A stretch of DNA of 64,000 nucleotides from Aquabacterium sp. (GCA_030654395.1 JAURXM010000025.1:124001-188000), one strand, 5' to 3'. Positions 43,899 through 54,694 are shown, numbered from the stretch's first letter. Notes: generated by a model not told the origin, from the sequence alone. Program-made: numbers and translations.

Positions 43899-45839
43899 TC
43901 ATTCAGGCAAACGGAATGCAGACACAGCCCGTGCCAGTGAAACCGCCTGCTCTTTGAGCGACGCTGCTGCAGCAGCGGTTTCCTCAACCAAAGCGGCATT
44001 ACCTTGCGTGCTTCTGTCCAACTCTTGAATCGAATGCCCAACTTGACTCACGCCCGTGCTTTGCTCACGTGCGGCGGTGGCTATCTCCGATAGCAAGCCA
44101 TTCATACGCTGTGCATTGCCCACAATATCCGCCATGGTTTGGCCAGCAGATTGCACCACCTTGGTACCGGATGACACCTTCTCAACACTGTCATTGATCA
44201 GCGCTTTGATCTCATGCGCCGCGGAGGCGCTGCGCTTGGCCAGCGCACGCACCTCTGAGGCCACAACAGCAAACCCGCGCCCCTGCTCCCCTGCCCGAGC
44301 GGCTTCAACTGCTGCATTCAAGGCCAGGATATTGGTCTGGAAAGCAATGCCATCAATGACCGAGATGATGTCGGCAATTTTGCTGGACGACTCATGGATA
44401 CCATGCATGGTATCCACAACCTGAGCAATCACGTGGCCACCCTGAATCGCCACATCTGCGTTACCGCTCGCCAGCAAGGCCGTTTGCCCAGCTTGATCAG
44501 ATGTTTGCGTCACGGTTGAAGCGATCTGGTCCATGGCTGAGGCCGCTTGCTCCAAACTAGATGCGGTGCGTTCCGTTCGATTGGACAAATCCGTAGAGCC
44601 TGACGCGATCTCGGAGCTCGAATGAACAATGGCATCTGAGGCGTCCCGAACTTCACGAACCACGGCCCTCAAGGCACCCTGCATGTCACTCAGTGACAGC
44701 ATCAAACTGGCCGCTTCATCCTGCCCCCACGGCTGTGGATGCGTGGTCAGATCTCCCTCCGTCATGGCGACGAGGTGCTGCCTTACCTCCTCCATGCCGC
44801 CTCGTGTCACGAAGTAGAAACAAAGCAGCAAATACAAGGCAAGCGCCAAACAAACCAATGTCAACGTGTTAACAAGTAGGCGTCTGAGCGTCAACTGCTG
44901 CTGACGCTCTTTTAACAAGCTATCAAGGATGGGGAGCGCATGTGTCATGTAAACGTCAACGGCTTGCAAGGCACGGTCGGCAACACGGGCGATCTCTTGT
45001 GAGTCGACCAGCAAGGGTTTGCCTTGCACCACACCGCCGGACAGTTCAGTGAGCGCAAACAAAGCAGATTGCGCCTCGGCCACCGGCACACTTTTTTGCA
45101 AGGCGACTTGTTCTTTAGTGGCCTTATCAGTGGACACGCCAAGCTGATCAGCCAAACGCACAACGGTATCACTCTCACGTTGCAACGCAACCAAGGTCAG
45201 AGGACTATCCACACCTTGATCGCGCACCTTAATCAATTTGGCTCGCAACTTGGCAACGCCATGAGCCAACCGTGGTGCAGCTATGACGGATGCATCCATC
45301 AAGTAATAGCTGCTGATATCAGGGTCAAGCGCCAAATTTGACGTATCGACCACATGATCCAACAAAGCCATTTGCGCATTGGCATCGATCGCACTGCTAC
45401 CGGCACCAGCAGCCTGAGTGAGCCGCTGAAACGGCGCAGCAGCATCCAATACAGAACCGTGCTGACCATGTATCACCTGCATGGTCTTCCATGCTTGCTC
45501 AGTAGCTGCGTCATCCTTGTTAGACAGTGTCGCTGTGAGCAGCCGAATCAAGGCGTCTGAGTAAGCCACACCATGCCGCTCAAGCGAAACGAAAGCCAAA
45601 TGCGTCCGCTTGTCAGCGTCAAACGACCAACCCAATACAGCCAAAGGAATCAAAAACGCAATCACAACAATCAGCGCTTTAGCCTGAAAATTCAATTGCC
45701 TGAACAACCTGACGCCTGGAGCCCATACCCCATGATGGTGAAAAAATGCGCTTAAATGCCGTCGACGAGCCAACTTCGCGTCGTCAACGACGTGACACTG
45801 GCTCTCGCGCTTGCGCAGTGCTGCTATCTTTAACCCCAT
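43899..45839 (-). CDS. Methyl-accepting chemotaxis protein
   Basis: ATG 45839 (GGGGG five nt upstream) is preferred over 45863, giving 646 aa. The first membrane helix ([17 protein letters not shown]) is followed by a large periplasmic ligand domain with a helical-bundle pattern (about 75-310). A second helix ([17 protein letters not shown]), HAMP and the cytoplasmic signalling domain come next; its hairpin tip reads [21 protein letters not shown]-terminal CheR-type pentapeptide is absent. The ligand is unknown. A nine-G tract lies about 90 bp upstream. Confidence 0.92.
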   Translation of the reverse strand: MGLKIAALRKRESQCHVVDDAKLARRRHLSAFFHHHGVWAPGVRLFRQLNFQAKALIVVIAFLIPLAVLGWSFDADKRTHLAFVSLERHGVAYSDALIRLLTATLSNKDDAATEQAWKTMQVIHGQHGSVLDAAAPFQRLTQAAGAGSSAIDANAQMALLDHVVDTSNLALDPDISSYYLMDASVIAAPRLAHGVAKLRAKLIKVRDQGVDSPLTLVALQRESDTVVRLADQLGVSTDKATKEQVALQKSVPVAEAQSALFALTELSGGVVQGKPLLVDSQEIARVADRALQAVDVYMTHALPILDSLLKERQQQLTLRRLLVNTLTLVCLALALYLLLCFYFVTRGGMEEVRQHLVAMTEGDLTTHPQPWGQDEAASLMLSLSDMQGALRAVVREVRDASDAIVHSSSEIASGSTDLSNRTERTASSLEQAASAMDQIASTVTQTSDQAGQTALLASGNADVAIQGGHVIAQVVDTMHGIHESSSKIADIISVIDGIAFQTNILALNAAVEAARAGEQGRGFAVVASEVRALAKRSASAAHEIKALINDSVEKVSSGTKVVQSAGQTMADIVGNAQRMNGLLSEIATAAREQSTGVSQVGHSIQELDRSTQGNAALVEETAAAAASLKEQAVSLARAVSAFRLPE

Positions 45840-45925
45840 TCTTACCCCCGTTGACTGAGACACTCATATCCGACCAAGCATCGGTCGCATGTCAAATCCG
45901 TCAAGCATTTCAGCATGCTCAGACA

Positions 45926-45934
45926 GGGGGGGGG
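45926..45934. repeat. Homopolymeric G9 tract in the upstream region of the chemoreceptor gene
   Basis: Nine consecutive Gs (Cs on the chemoreceptor strand) lie 87 bp before its start, next to TATATC. This is the sort of tract that can change length by slippage. No phase variation is shown. Confidence 0.9.
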
Positions 45935-45982
45935 TATATCAATAACAGCTCAAAATCCGGACACTAAAATGTCTGCTGCGTG

Positions 45983-46006
45983 ATAAATTAACCCCGATAT
46001 GCGGGG
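45983..46006 (-). terminator. Weak terminator overlapping the 3' end of aroC
   Basis: On the minus strand CCCCG/CGGGG (46006-46002/45996-45992, 5-nt loop) includes the last aroC codons, and TTAATTTATC follows. The stem is short and the tail imperfect. Confidence 0.35.
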
Positions 46007-47088
46007 ATGATCGGCGTATCCACCTGCACATCACCACACTGGGCACGATGGCGCAAGGCGTGATCAATCAACACCAACGCCAGCATGGCTTCGGCAATCG
46101 GCGTGGCGCGTATCCCAACACAGGGGTCGTGGCGCCCAAAAGTCTCCACAGTTGCCGGCAAACCATTCAAATCGATAGACTGTTTGGGTGACCTGATGGA
46201 GCTGGTAGGCTTGATCGCCATCGACACACGAACATCCTGCCCAGTCGAAATACCGCCCAACACCCCACCAGCATGGTTGGTGCCGAAACCACTTGGCAAC
46301 AACTCATCGCCGTGTTCGGTACCCCGCTGCGTCACACACCCAAAACCTGCACCGATTTCTACACCCTTGACCGCATTGATGCCCATCATCGCGTAAGCAA
46401 TGTCTGCATCTAGCTTGTCAAACAAAGGGTCACCTAAGCCCACAGGCACGCCAGAAGCCTCCACCGTCAGACGCGCACCGCAAGAGTCACCGTCCTTGCG
46501 CAGGGCGTCCATATAGTCTTCAAGTGATTGAATCTGACTGACGTTGGCCGCAAAGAACGGGTTATTGTGCACATGCTCCCAGCCCTCGAAAGCCACAGGG
46601 ATCGCGCCAAGTTGCGTCATGTGCCCTCGTATTTCAGTACCGAATTGCTCACGCAACCACTTTTTAGCCACCGCACCAGCCGCCACCATGGGCGCGGTCA
46701 TGCGTGCAGAAGAGCGCCCACCACCACGCGGATCGCGGATGCCGTATTTGTGCCAGTAGGTGTAATCTGCATGACCTGGCCGAAAGGTCTGCAAAATATT
46801 GCCGTAGTCCTTGCTGCGTTGATCCGTATTGCGGATCAAGAGCGCTATCGGCGTTCCTGTCGTCTTGCCCTCGTAGACCCCACTGAGGATCTCCACTGCA
46901 TCGGGTTCATTGCGCTGTGTCACATGGCGCGACGTACCTGGCCTGCGTCGATCCAAGTCGGGCTGGATATCAGCCTCAGACAAAGTCAGACCCGGAGGGC
47001 AACCGTCAATCACACAACCAATCGCAGGGCCATGTGATTCACCAAAATTGGTGACGGTGAACAAAAGACCAAGTGTGCTGCCAGCCAT
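45988..47088 (-). CDS. aroC: Chorismate synthase
   Basis: ATG 47088 is preferred because the canonical N-terminus [20 protein letters not shown] starts there; the upstream frame continues to 47277 but would be non-family sequence. The length is 366 aa. Signature motifs are [35 protein letters not shown] and [12 protein letters not shown] (with the flavin-binding Arg/Ser). A further block is [20 protein letters not shown]. It makes chorismate from EPSP with reduced FMN, the end of the shikimate pathway. Confidence 0.96.
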   Translation of the reverse strand: MAGSTLGLLFTVTNFGESHGPAIGCVIDGCPPGLTLSEADIQPDLDRRRPGTSRHVTQRNEPDAVEILSGVYEGKTTGTPIALLIRNTDQRSKDYGNILQTFRPGHADYTYWHKYGIRDPRGGGRSSARMTAPMVAAGAVAKKWLREQFGTEIRGHMTQLGAIPVAFEGWEHVHNNPFFAANVSQIQSLEDYMDALRKDGDSCGARLTVEASGVPVGLGDPLFDKLDADIAYAMMGINAVKGVEIGAGFGCVTQRGTEHGDELLPSGFGTNHAGGVLGGISTGQDVRVSMAIKPTSSIRSPKQSIDLNGLPATVETFGRHDPCVGIRATPIAEAMLALVLIDHALRHRAQCGDVQVDTPIIPAYRG

Positions 47089-47146
47089 AGCGCCAATCAG
47101 AAAGTCAAAATCGGGAAACCGATATTGTCCCCTATCGCGCAAGCAA

Positions 47147-47617
47147 TCACAGCAAAGCGGGTCGCTCCTCGCTGGCATTCTCTTCAACCGGCCAATCCCG
47201 GATATAGGCCTTGAGCATGCGGTTCTCGAAATCCTGCCCATCAACCACAGCCTTGGCCACGTCGTAGAAAGAAACAACGCCCATCAGGGTTTTTTGTGTC
47301 AAAACAGGCATGTACCGTGCATGGCGACTGAGCATCATCCGCCTGACTTCATCTATCTCGGTATCTGGCGTACAGGTCAAAGGGTGATCGTCCATCACGG
47401 CACGTACGCCGAGCGTGCCAAATGCGCCACCATTGCGCACAGTGCCCTGAATCACCTCACGGAATGTGAGCATGCCCACCACATCGCCATGCTCCATCAC
47501 AACCAATGAGCCAATGTCATATTCGGCCATCGTGTTCGCAGCCTCAGACAAAGGCTGCTCTGGGGAAACTGTGAAAAGCGTGCTGCCTTTAACGCGCAGA
47601 ATGTCGCTGACTTTCAT
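47147..47617 (-). CDS. CBS-domain-pair protein
   Basis: The protein has 156 aa, with GAGGAG seven nt before the ATG. Two CBS motifs cover nearly the whole protein ([54 protein letters not shown], abbreviated). Such stand-alone pairs bind adenosyl ligands and modulate partners; the partner here is unknown. It is 58 bp upstream of aroC on the same strand. Confidence 0.9.
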   Translation of the reverse strand: MKVSDILRVKGSTLFTVSPEQPLSEAANTMAEYDIGSLVVMEHGDVVGMLTFREVIQGTVRNGGAFGTLGVRAVMDDHPLTCTPDTEIDEVRRMMLSRHARYMPVLTQKTLMGVVSFYDVAKAVVDGQDFENRMLKAYIRDWPVEENASEERPALL

Positions 47618-47744
47618 GGTTTATCTCCTCGATCCGGGTTGCCCAACAATGCCTAAAAGACACCAGCCAATATAGCCCGATCAGACCCCGATCGCCAAGA
47701 GGAAAATGACCACGAGGGTTAACGCTTAATGCCAAATCAACAAG

Positions 47745-48986
47745 TCAACCAAGCACATCCAACAAAGTCATCTCATCTAACTTGGCCTTGCCCCAAAACC
47801 CCTCGGTAAAGCCATCCGGACGCAGCAACACCTCGCCAACGAGCGGCGCGATCAAGGTCAGAGCTGGATCACATAGCAAAATAAAACGGCCACCGCAGTC
47901 CGATTGCGGCTCATCAAGCAGACCAATCCAGTCCATCCCCTGCAACGTTTCTAGCAAAGGCTCAATCTGCAAAGGATCCGTGCGCAAACTGTGCGCTATT
48001 TGTTCTGCCGTGAGGCCTCGTGGCACACCCACTCGAGCGTCGGCCAAGGCTTTCAAAATAGCGACCACTAAAGCAAAACGGTGGCCGGGCGAATCGGGCC
48101 AACGCTTCACCTGGGACAATAAACTGGGTGTATAGGCGGTCACGACTGCGCCCATCAACACGATCAACCAACTCAAATAAATCCAAATCAAAAATATCGG
48201 CACTGCAGCAAACGCACCGTAAATGGTCGAGTAAACAGGCACCTTGGATAAATACAAAGCCAAGCCTTTTTGGCTCACTTCCAGCGCAACAGACACAAAT
48301 GCAGCACCACCCCACGCATGATCCCAGCGCACGAAGGTATTCGGCACGAAACGGTACAACGCAGCAAAACCGGCCGTTTGCAATATGAAGACGATCAGGC
48401 TGAGAGAAAAACCAATGCCGCCCGGCAACTCATCCACGAACCCACTTGAGGCTGACAAAATGTAAGAGGTCACCGACAAACTGGCCCCCACAACCAAGGG
48501 CCCCAAAGTCAACGCGGCCCAATACACAAGCACACGCTGCGCAATCGGGCGGGCAGTCCGGACGCGCCAGATACCGTTGAGTGTGTGGTCGATCGTCAAC
48601 ATCAAAGCGATGGCCGTAAAGCCAAGTGCAATCATGCCAAGGCCACCCAACTGACTGGCTTTGCCCGCAAATTTGGTGAGCGACAACAAAACAGGCTTGG
48701 CGATGACATCGGGCACCAAGCCCTGCAACACCTGCTGCTCCAGTACTTTTCTAAACCGCGCAAACACGGGGAAGGCACTGAACAAGGCCAGCATCACCGT
48801 GAATAAAGGCACCAACGCGATCGTCGTCGTGAAAGTCAGGCTCCCAGCCGTCACGCCTAGCCGATCCTCCCTGAACCGTTGCCGCAAAGTTTGATATGTC
48901 TGTGTCCAGGGCCACTCCTGCAAGGTCGAGACCAGCAGCACCCAACGTTGATGGGCTTTTGCCCAAAGTGTCCAATTCGATGTCAT
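47745..48986 (-). CDS. YihY/UPF0761-family inner-membrane protein
   Basis: ATG 48986 is preferred over the upstream extension to 49244, which overlaps the divergent gene. The length is 413 aa. Six or so membrane helices span about residues 35-285 (AGSLTFTTTIALVPLFTVML, LMLTIDHTLNGIWRVRTARP). The C-terminal 120 residues form a soluble winged-helix-like domain (VGVPRGLTAEQIAHSLRTD). The family was once called RNase BN, but that was a misassignment. It is divergent from the DUF2069 gene. Confidence 0.9.
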   Translation of the reverse strand: MTSNWTLWAKAHQRWVLLVSTLQEWPWTQTYQTLRQRFREDRLGVTAGSLTFTTTIALVPLFTVMLALFSAFPVFARFRKVLEQQVLQGLVPDVIAKPVLLSLTKFAGKASQLGGLGMIALGFTAIALMLTIDHTLNGIWRVRTARPIAQRVLVYWAALTLGPLVVGASLSVTSYILSASSGFVDELPGGIGFSLSLIVFILQTAGFAALYRFVPNTFVRWDHAWGGAAFVSVALEVSQKGLALYLSKVPVYSTIYGAFAAVPIFLIWIYLSWLIVLMGAVVTAYTPSLLSQVKRWPDSPGHRFALVVAILKALADARVGVPRGLTAEQIAHSLRTDPLQIEPLLETLQGMDWIGLLDEPQSDCGGRFILLCDPALTLIAPLVGEVLLRPDGFTEGFWGKAKLDEMTLLDVLG

Positions 48987-49023
48987 GGTGGCTATGATGC
49001 CAGCCATACGCGCCCGTACCGAC

Positions 49024-49506
49024 ATGACCCACCCCGAATCCCCCGACTCCAACATCCCCTTCACGGGCCGACTCCCCAAGAGTGAATTCCCGCAAGCGCG
49101 TGATAACACCGTCATTGGAGAACACCCGCCAGAGCGTCTGGCCCAAATCAACCGACTCAGGCTGATCAACGTGGCGCTGCTGATCGCTTTGATCGTTTTG
49201 GGCCTGGCTTGGGAGCTTTGGCTCGCCCCCCTGAAAGGCGGCACCGGCTATTTGGCGCTCAAGGTGCTGCCTCTGACACTGGCCGTGGCCGGCACGATCA
49301 AGAACAGGCTCTATACCTATCGGTGGATGTCGTTGTTGATCTGGCTTTACTTCACAGAAGGTGTGGTCCGAGCCAGCAATGACAGCGGCACATCACAAGC
49401 ATTGGCTGGCATCGAAGTGGCCCTGAGCACGGCGCTGTTCATAGCAGGCACCTTGTATGTGCGACTGCGCTTGCGCATCCTGCCACCCAAAGCAAAAACC
49501 AAATGA
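49024..49506 (+). CDS. DUF2069 membrane protein
   Basis: The protein has 160 aa from ATG 49024, with a polar N-terminus and about three to four hydrophobic helices (LRLINVALLIALIVLGLAWE, YLALKVLPLTLAVAG, WMSLLIWLYFTEG). The family pattern YTYRWMSLLIWLYFTEGVVR is diagnostic of DUF2069. Its function is unknown. The stop overlaps the next gene by ATGA. Confidence 0.88.
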   Translation: MTHPESPDSNIPFTGRLPKSEFPQARDNTVIGEHPPERLAQINRLRLINVALLIALIVLGLAWELWLAPLKGGTGYLALKVLPLTLAVAGTIKNRLYTYRWMSLLIWLYFTEGVVRASNDSGTSQALAGIEVALSTALFIAGTLYVRLRLRILPPKAKTK

Positions 49507-50978
49507 CCGAGCGCTGCGCCGCATTGCTGAAGGCCCTGCAGGCACTGCTGGGTGATGCCGCCGTGCTGGTGCCTTGTGGGCCCGATGACCCCACATTTGT
49601 TCGTCAACAAACCGACTGGCGAGGCCGTTACAAGGGCCATGCGCTGGCCATTGTTCGCCCGAACTCAACGCAAGAGCTTGCCGCCACGGTCTCTCTGTGT
49701 GCTCAATTTGGGGTGAGCATCGTTGCGCAAGGCGGCCATACAGGCTTGGTGGGTGGCGGGGTGCCAGATGCCAGCGGCGAGCAAATCGTCCTGAGCCTAC
49801 AAAGACTCAACCGCATTTTGTCAATTGACACCATCAACCTGTCCATGACTGTGCAAGCCGGCTGCCTGCTGTCGACGGTTCAAGAAGCTGCGGATGCGGC
49901 AGGTTTGCTGTTCCCCCTCAGTCTGGCATCTGAAGGCAGTTGCACCATTGGGGGCAACTTAGCAACAAACGCAGGCGGCACCCAAGTTTTGCGCTACGGG
50001 ACGGCCCGTGAACTGTGCTTGGGTCTTGAAGCCGTGACAGCGCAAGGTGAGGTGTGGCCTCAACTCAAAAGTCTGCGCAAAGACAACACAGGCTACGACC
50101 TGCGTGACTTGCTGATTGGCAGCGAGGGCACCTTAGCCATCATCACGGCAGCCAGCCTGCGGCTGTTCCCAAAACCGAACAGCCGCTTGGCTGCCCTGAT
50201 CGCTTGCGACACCATCGAGCAAGCGCTTGAATTGCTGGCAAACGCCAGAGCAACATTAGATGCCAGCCTCACCGGGTTTGAAATCATGCACCGCTACCCG
50301 GTAGAGCTGACGCTCAAGCACCACCCAGATCAAGCCGTAGCCGCCAGTCAACTGATCGCATCGAACCCGGCCACAACACGACCAAATCAAGTACCTGAAT
50401 GGATTGTTCTGTTGGACGCCGCCAGCCCAGCTGCACTTGAGCATCTGCAAGCGAGAGTTGAGGCCCTGCTAGAGCAGGCCATTCAAACCGGAGTCGTCCA
50501 CCATGTTTGCGTGTCGCAAACACAAACCCAATACAAGGCCATGTGGGCGCTAAGGGAAGCCATTCCCCTTTCGGAAAAGGCCGAAGCACAAATGGTCAAA
50601 CACGACGTTGGCGTGCCCACATCTCAAATCGCAGCGTTCATCAACTTGGCACATGCCAAGCTGACAGCCACATTCCCAAGCTGTCGCATCGTCTGCTTTG
50701 GGCACTTAGGGGACGGCAACCTGCACTACAACGTGCAGGCGCCGCCTGAGATCACCGGCTTTGATTTTCTAGCCAAGCATGAACACGATGTCAACCAAAT
50801 CGTCTACGACATCACACAACAACTAGGCGGCACCATTTCTGCTGAACACGGCATTGGTCAACTCCGAAAAGATGAACTAGGTCAACGCCAGTCCAGCGTC
50901 AGCACCAACTGGATGCGAGCCATCAAGAAAGCGCTGGATCCAATGAACACCTTGAACCCCGGGCGCCTTGTACCCTGA
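49503..50978 (+). CDS. FAD-linked oxidase (GlcD/D-2-hydroxyglutarate dehydrogenase-like)
   Basis: The protein has 491 aa, coupled to the DUF2069 gene. The FAD_binding_4 domain (IVRPNSTQELAATVSLCAQ, GGHTGLVGGGVPD, GNLATNAGGTQVLRYG) is followed by the FAD-oxidase C domain with CFGHLGDGNLHYNVQ (metal/substrate His) and SAEHGIGQLRKDEL. The family oxidises D-2-hydroxy acids and passes electrons on. The exact substrate (D-lactate, D-2-hydroxyglutarate or glycolate) cannot be decided. Confidence 0.92.
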   Translation: MTERCAALLKALQALLGDAAVLVPCGPDDPTFVRQQTDWRGRYKGHALAIVRPNSTQELAATVSLCAQFGVSIVAQGGHTGLVGGGVPDASGEQIVLSLQRLNRILSIDTINLSMTVQAGCLLSTVQEAADAAGLLFPLSLASEGSCTIGGNLATNAGGTQVLRYGTARELCLGLEAVTAQGEVWPQLKSLRKDNTGYDLRDLLIGSEGTLAIITAASLRLFPKPNSRLAALIACDTIEQALELLANARATLDASLTGFEIMHRYPVELTLKHHPDQAVAASQLIASNPATTRPNQVPEWIVLLDAASPAALEHLQARVEALLEQAIQTGVVHHVCVSQTQTQYKAMWALREAIPLSEKAEAQMVKHDVGVPTSQIAAFINLAHAKLTATFPSCRIVCFGHLGDGNLHYNVQAPPEITGFDFLAKHEHDVNQIVYDITQQLGGTISAEHGIGQLRKDELGQRQSSVSTNWMRAIKKALDPMNTLNPGRLVP

Positions 50979-51027
50979 GCACCCTGATACGTGAGCGCCA
51001 TATAAAAAGCATTGCGCGGCGTGGCGC

Positions 51028-51630
51028 TTACAGCGTCAACCAATCCAAGGGCCACCGACCAATACGTGATTGCAGTAACCACATCATGCCGACAACGGTC
51101 TTGGCGTCAGTCAACAGGCCACCGCGCATCCAGTCTTCCAGCTCTTGCTGACTGGCGGCAAAGACGTCCAAAAACTCACCCTCGTCCAAGTGACGCTCAC
51201 CCAGGGTCAAGCCATCAGCAAACCAAATCTCAATGACCTCGGTCGCATAACCAATGACGGGGTGCATGACGCCAGCCTTGGCCCACCGTTTTGCACGGTA
51301 GCCTGTTTCCTCCCACAACTCGCGCTGTGCGCAAGCCAAGCCACCCTCGCCTTCGTCGAGCTTGCCGGCTGGAAACTCAATCATAGTCTGGCGCACCGGA
51401 TAGCGGTACTGCCGCTCCATGACCAAGCGGCCATCCGGCAGCGTTGCCACGATCATCACCGCACCGGGATGCACCACGTATTCACGGACAGCGTGACCAC
51501 CATCAGGCAGACTGACTTGGTCACGTCGCAACTCGATGAAGTGCCCTTGATAGACGGTCGATGACGAGATCGTCTCCTCCCGCAGATGCACGTCGTTCAA
51601 GCTTGTGTTGAGCTGATCAGTGAAACTCAT
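51028..51630 (-). CDS. NUDIX hydrolase, ADP-ribose pyrophosphatase-like
   Basis: The protein has 200 aa. A complete NUDIX box is present (GKLDEGE, then REL, EE and TGY), with the preceding YRYPVRQTMIEFPAGK typical of ADP-ribose pyrophosphatases (NudF/TrgB-like). The catalytic REXXEE Glu residues are intact. It lies between the convergent oxidase gene and nuoN. A strong terminator separates it from the nuo operon. Confidence 0.9.
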   Translation of the reverse strand: MSFTDQLNTSLNDVHLREETISSSTVYQGHFIELRRDQVSLPDGGHAVREYVVHPGAVMIVATLPDGRLVMERQYRYPVRQTMIEFPAGKLDEGEGGLACAQRELWEETGYRAKRWAKAGVMHPVIGYATEVIEIWFADGLTLGERHLDEGEFLDVFAASQQELEDWMRGGLLTDAKTVVGMMWLLQSRIGRWPLDWLTL

Positions 51631-51639
51631 GGTGGTTGC

Positions 51640-51669
51640 AAAATGAAAATGGCCGCGATGAACGCGGCC
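51640..51669 (-). terminator. Rho-independent terminator closing the nuo operon
   Basis: On the minus strand GGCCGCG/CGCGGCC (arms 51669-51663/51657-51651, 5-nt loop) is followed by ATTTTCATTTT. It lies between the nuoN stop and the NUDIX start, so the NUDIX gene would be read only by leakage or its own promoter. Confidence 0.78.
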
Positions 51670-51693
51670 AATGAGAATGATTCAACTTAACAG

Positions 51694-53178
51694 TCAATAA
51701 CTGGCCAACGACCGTGTAATCACCTGCGCGCACAAGGTCATCAAACCACTTGGCAAGATACCCAAGGCCAACACAGTCAATGCGTTGAAGGACAACAGCA
51801 AACGTGCGCTACCACCGTCCACGATGGGGGTAAGGTCCTTTGGCTCATCAAAGTACATCACTTTGATGATCCGCAAGTAGTAGAACGCACCGACCAAGGA
51901 CAGCAACACAGCAACGATAGAGATCTGCAACAACAACGGTGAGTTGGTGGTGATCAGAGACTGCAGCACAGCCAGCTTGGCGTAAAAGCCAACCGTTGGC
52001 GGGATGCCCGCCAATGAGAACATGAACACAGCCATCACACCGGCCAGCATCGGACTGCGTTTATTGAGCCCAGCCAAATCAGATATCTGCTCTGACTCGA
52101 AGCCTGGCCTCGACAGCAACATCACCATGCCGAACGTGCCCAAGGTGGTCAACACATAGGTCAACACATAGAACAACGCGGACGAATAGCCATTGCCTGC
52201 AGAAACGGTATTGCCTGCAATCACGGTGGGCACGAAGCCCAGCAACATGAAGCCAAGTTGAGCGATACCGGAGTAGGCCAACATGCGCTTGAGGTTGGTT
52301 TGCGCGATGGCCGCCAAGTTACCCAACGCCATTGACGCGACAGATAAGATCAGCAGCATTTGCTGCCAATCATTGGCTGTGTTGATCAGCCCCTCAACCA
52401 ACAGGCGAATCGTGATGGCAAACGCAGCCAACTTAGGCGCCCCCGCAACCATCAAGGTCACAGCTGTCGGTGCGCCTTGATAAACGTCTGGCACCCACAT
52501 GTGAAAAGGCACCACGCCCAGCTTGAAAGCGAGGCCCGACACAATGAACACCAAGCCAAAAGCCATGACTTGGGGATTCGCAGCCCCTGACAAGGTGACT
52601 TTGTAAACTTGAGCCAAGTCCAAAGAACCTGTCGCCCCATACATCATCGACATGCCGTACAGCAAAAACCCTGAAGCCAGTGCGCCGAGCACAAAGTACT
52701 TCATGGCCGCCTCAGTCGACTGTGCATGATCACGGCGCAAAGCCACCAACGCATACAGCGACAGCGACATCAACTCCAAGCCTAAATAGATGCTCAAGAA
52801 ATTGTGCGCAATGATCATGATCGAGATGCCGAGCAACGCGAACAAGCTGAGCGTGAATAACTCGCCAACCAGCAACTCACGATCGCCAGCATAGACCTGT
52901 GCGTAGACCAAACTCGCTGCAACGGCGATCGTCGCACTGAGCGCCAGCAAATGCCCCATCGGATCGGTCATCACCATTTTTTGCATGGCGTAGACAGGCG
53001 TGGCATTGTCCAATGCACACAAATGCAAGCCACCCACCACCGCTAACGTCAACAGCGTTAAGAGGTAGGTCGCAGTGCGCCGTTTAGAGGTGACAAACAA
53101 GTCGAGTAGCGCCACCAAGCAAGCCATGCCCAGCAACACAATCTCGGGGGTCACCGCGACCCAGTTCAAATCATTCAT
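51694..53178 (-). CDS. nuoN: NADH-quinone oxidoreductase subunit N
   Basis: The protein has 494 aa, a polytopic antiporter-like subunit of complex I with about 14 helices. Family motifs are LSLYALVALRRDHAQSTEA, the conserved Lys/His in AFKLGVVPFHMWVPDVYQG, and LKRMLAYSGIAQLGFMLLG. It is the last gene of the operon, 13 nt after nuoM. Confidence 0.96.
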   Translation of the reverse strand: MNDLNWVAVTPEIVLLGMACLVALLDLFVTSKRRTATYLLTLLTLAVVGGLHLCALDNATPVYAMQKMVMTDPMGHLLALSATIAVAASLVYAQVYAGDRELLVGELFTLSLFALLGISIMIIAHNFLSIYLGLELMSLSLYALVALRRDHAQSTEAAMKYFVLGALASGFLLYGMSMMYGATGSLDLAQVYKVTLSGAANPQVMAFGLVFIVSGLAFKLGVVPFHMWVPDVYQGAPTAVTLMVAGAPKLAAFAITIRLLVEGLINTANDWQQMLLILSVASMALGNLAAIAQTNLKRMLAYSGIAQLGFMLLGFVPTVIAGNTVSAGNGYSSALFYVLTYVLTTLGTFGMVMLLSRPGFESEQISDLAGLNKRSPMLAGVMAVFMFSLAGIPPTVGFYAKLAVLQSLITTNSPLLLQISIVAVLLSLVGAFYYLRIIKVMYFDEPKDLTPIVDGGSARLLLSFNALTVLALGILPSGLMTLCAQVITRSLASY

Positions 53179-53191
53179 ATTCTGTCTAGCC

Positions 53192-54679
53192 TCAGTTCAA
53201 CTTGCTTTGTGCAACGTGCTTGAGCAATTCGGTCACCGACACCTGCATCACATCGGTAAACGGCTTGGGCTGAATCCCCATCCACAGCACGGCTGCGGCC
53301 AAGATGGCCAACATCAAAAACTCCCGTGCATTGATGTCTTTCAGTTCGCGCACATGGTCATTGGCCACTGCGCCAAAGTACACCCGCTTGTACATCCACA
53401 ATGTGTAGGCAGCGCCAAAAATCAGTGCAGTCGAAGCCAAGGCGCCGATCGCAAAGTCGTACTGCACAGCACCGAGAATAACCAGCCATTCACCTACAAA
53501 ACCAGCTGTACCCGGCAAGCCGCAATTGGCCATCGAGAACAACAATGCAAACGCCGCGAACTTGGGCATGGTGTTCACGACGCCGCCATAGCTCGCGATG
53601 TCACGTGAGTGAACGCGGTCGTACAGCACACCAATGGATAAGAACATGGCACCTGATACAAACCCGTGCGCAATCATCTGAACCAAACCGCCTGTGACAC
53701 CCAGTTCGTTGAAGATGAAAAAGCCCAATGTCACAAAACCCATGTGCGCAATACTGGAATAAGCCACCAGCTTCTTCATGTCCTGCTGAACCAGAGCCAC
53801 CAGACCGATGTAGATCACACCGATCAGCGACAAGGTAATCACAACGGGCGCAAACTCATGTGATGCATCCGGAACGATGGGCAGGACAAAGCGCAGGAAG
53901 CCATAGCATCCCAACTTCAGCATGATCGCCGCCAACACGATAGAGCCACCGGTAGGTGCCTCGACGTGGGCATCAGGCAACCATGTGTGCACTGGCCACA
54001 TGGGAACCTTGACTGCAAAGGCAGCAAAAAAGGCGCCGAACAACAAGGCTTGGGGCATCGCTCCCAGCGGCAGCTTGTGCCAAACCAAGATGTCAAATGT
54101 GCCGCCAGATTTGTAGTAAAGAAAAATCAAGGCGACCAGCATCAACAGCGAGCCGAGCAATGTGTACAAGAAAAACTTGAACGCTGCGTACACCCTGCGC
54201 GGACCACCCCAAACACCGATGATGATGTACATCGGGATCAAGGTAGCCTCGAAGAACACATAGAACAGCAAACCGTCCATGGCGCAGAAAACGCCAATCA
54301 TGAGCCCAGACAAGATCAGAAACGATCCGAAATACTGATGCGGTCGATCTTCAATCGATTCCCAGCCAGCCAGCACCACGATGATGGTGATGAATGCTGT
54401 CAGTGGGACAAACCACATCGAGATGCCGTCTACACCCAAGTGATAAAACGCATTGAAGCGCTCGATCCAAGCGGTGTTTTCAACGAACTGGGCTGCTGCT
54501 GTGCTGTTATCAAAATGACTGATCACCGGCAAGGTCACCAAGAAACCAATGACCGCACCAATCAGCGCCACCCAACGACTCACAACGGCGTTTTCTTGGC
54601 GTCCAGTGGCCAACAACAGGACGCCAAACGCCACGGGAATCCAAATGGCCAAGGAAAGGATATGAGGTAATGTTTGCAT
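53192..54679 (-). CDS. nuoM: NADH-quinone oxidoreductase subunit M
   Basis: The protein has 495 aa, an antiporter-like proton-pumping subunit. Typical blocks are FFEATLIPMYIIIGVWGGPRR (conserved Glu and Arg), VKVPMWPVHTWLPDAHVEAP (conserved Lys) and MKKLVAYSSIAHMGFVTLG. It lies between nuoL and nuoN, with 15-bp and 13-bp gaps. Confidence 0.96.
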   Translation of the reverse strand: MQTLPHILSLAIWIPVAFGVLLLATGRQENAVVSRWVALIGAVIGFLVTLPVISHFDNSTAAAQFVENTAWIERFNAFYHLGVDGISMWFVPLTAFITIIVVLAGWESIEDRPHQYFGSFLILSGLMIGVFCAMDGLLFYVFFEATLIPMYIIIGVWGGPRRVYAAFKFFLYTLLGSLLMLVALIFLYYKSGGTFDILVWHKLPLGAMPQALLFGAFFAAFAVKVPMWPVHTWLPDAHVEAPTGGSIVLAAIMLKLGCYGFLRFVLPIVPDASHEFAPVVITLSLIGVIYIGLVALVQQDMKKLVAYSSIAHMGFVTLGFFIFNELGVTGGLVQMIAHGFVSGAMFLSIGVLYDRVHSRDIASYGGVVNTMPKFAAFALLFSMANCGLPGTAGFVGEWLVILGAVQYDFAIGALASTALIFGAAYTLWMYKRVYFGAVANDHVRELKDINAREFLMLAILAAAVLWMGIQPKPFTDVMQVSVTELLKHVAQSKLN

Positions 54680-54694
54680 CTACTGACCTCGCGC

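Noticed and set aside
47089..47277. Upstream extension of the chorismate synthase frame
   Set aside because: The extension overlaps the CBS gene's 3' end and has no family similarity; the canonical start is at 47088.
50991..51031. GTGAGCGCCA/TGGCGCTTAC inverted repeat between the oxidase and NUDIX genes
   Set aside because: The loop is about 20 nt and no T-tail follows on either strand, so it is not called as a terminator.
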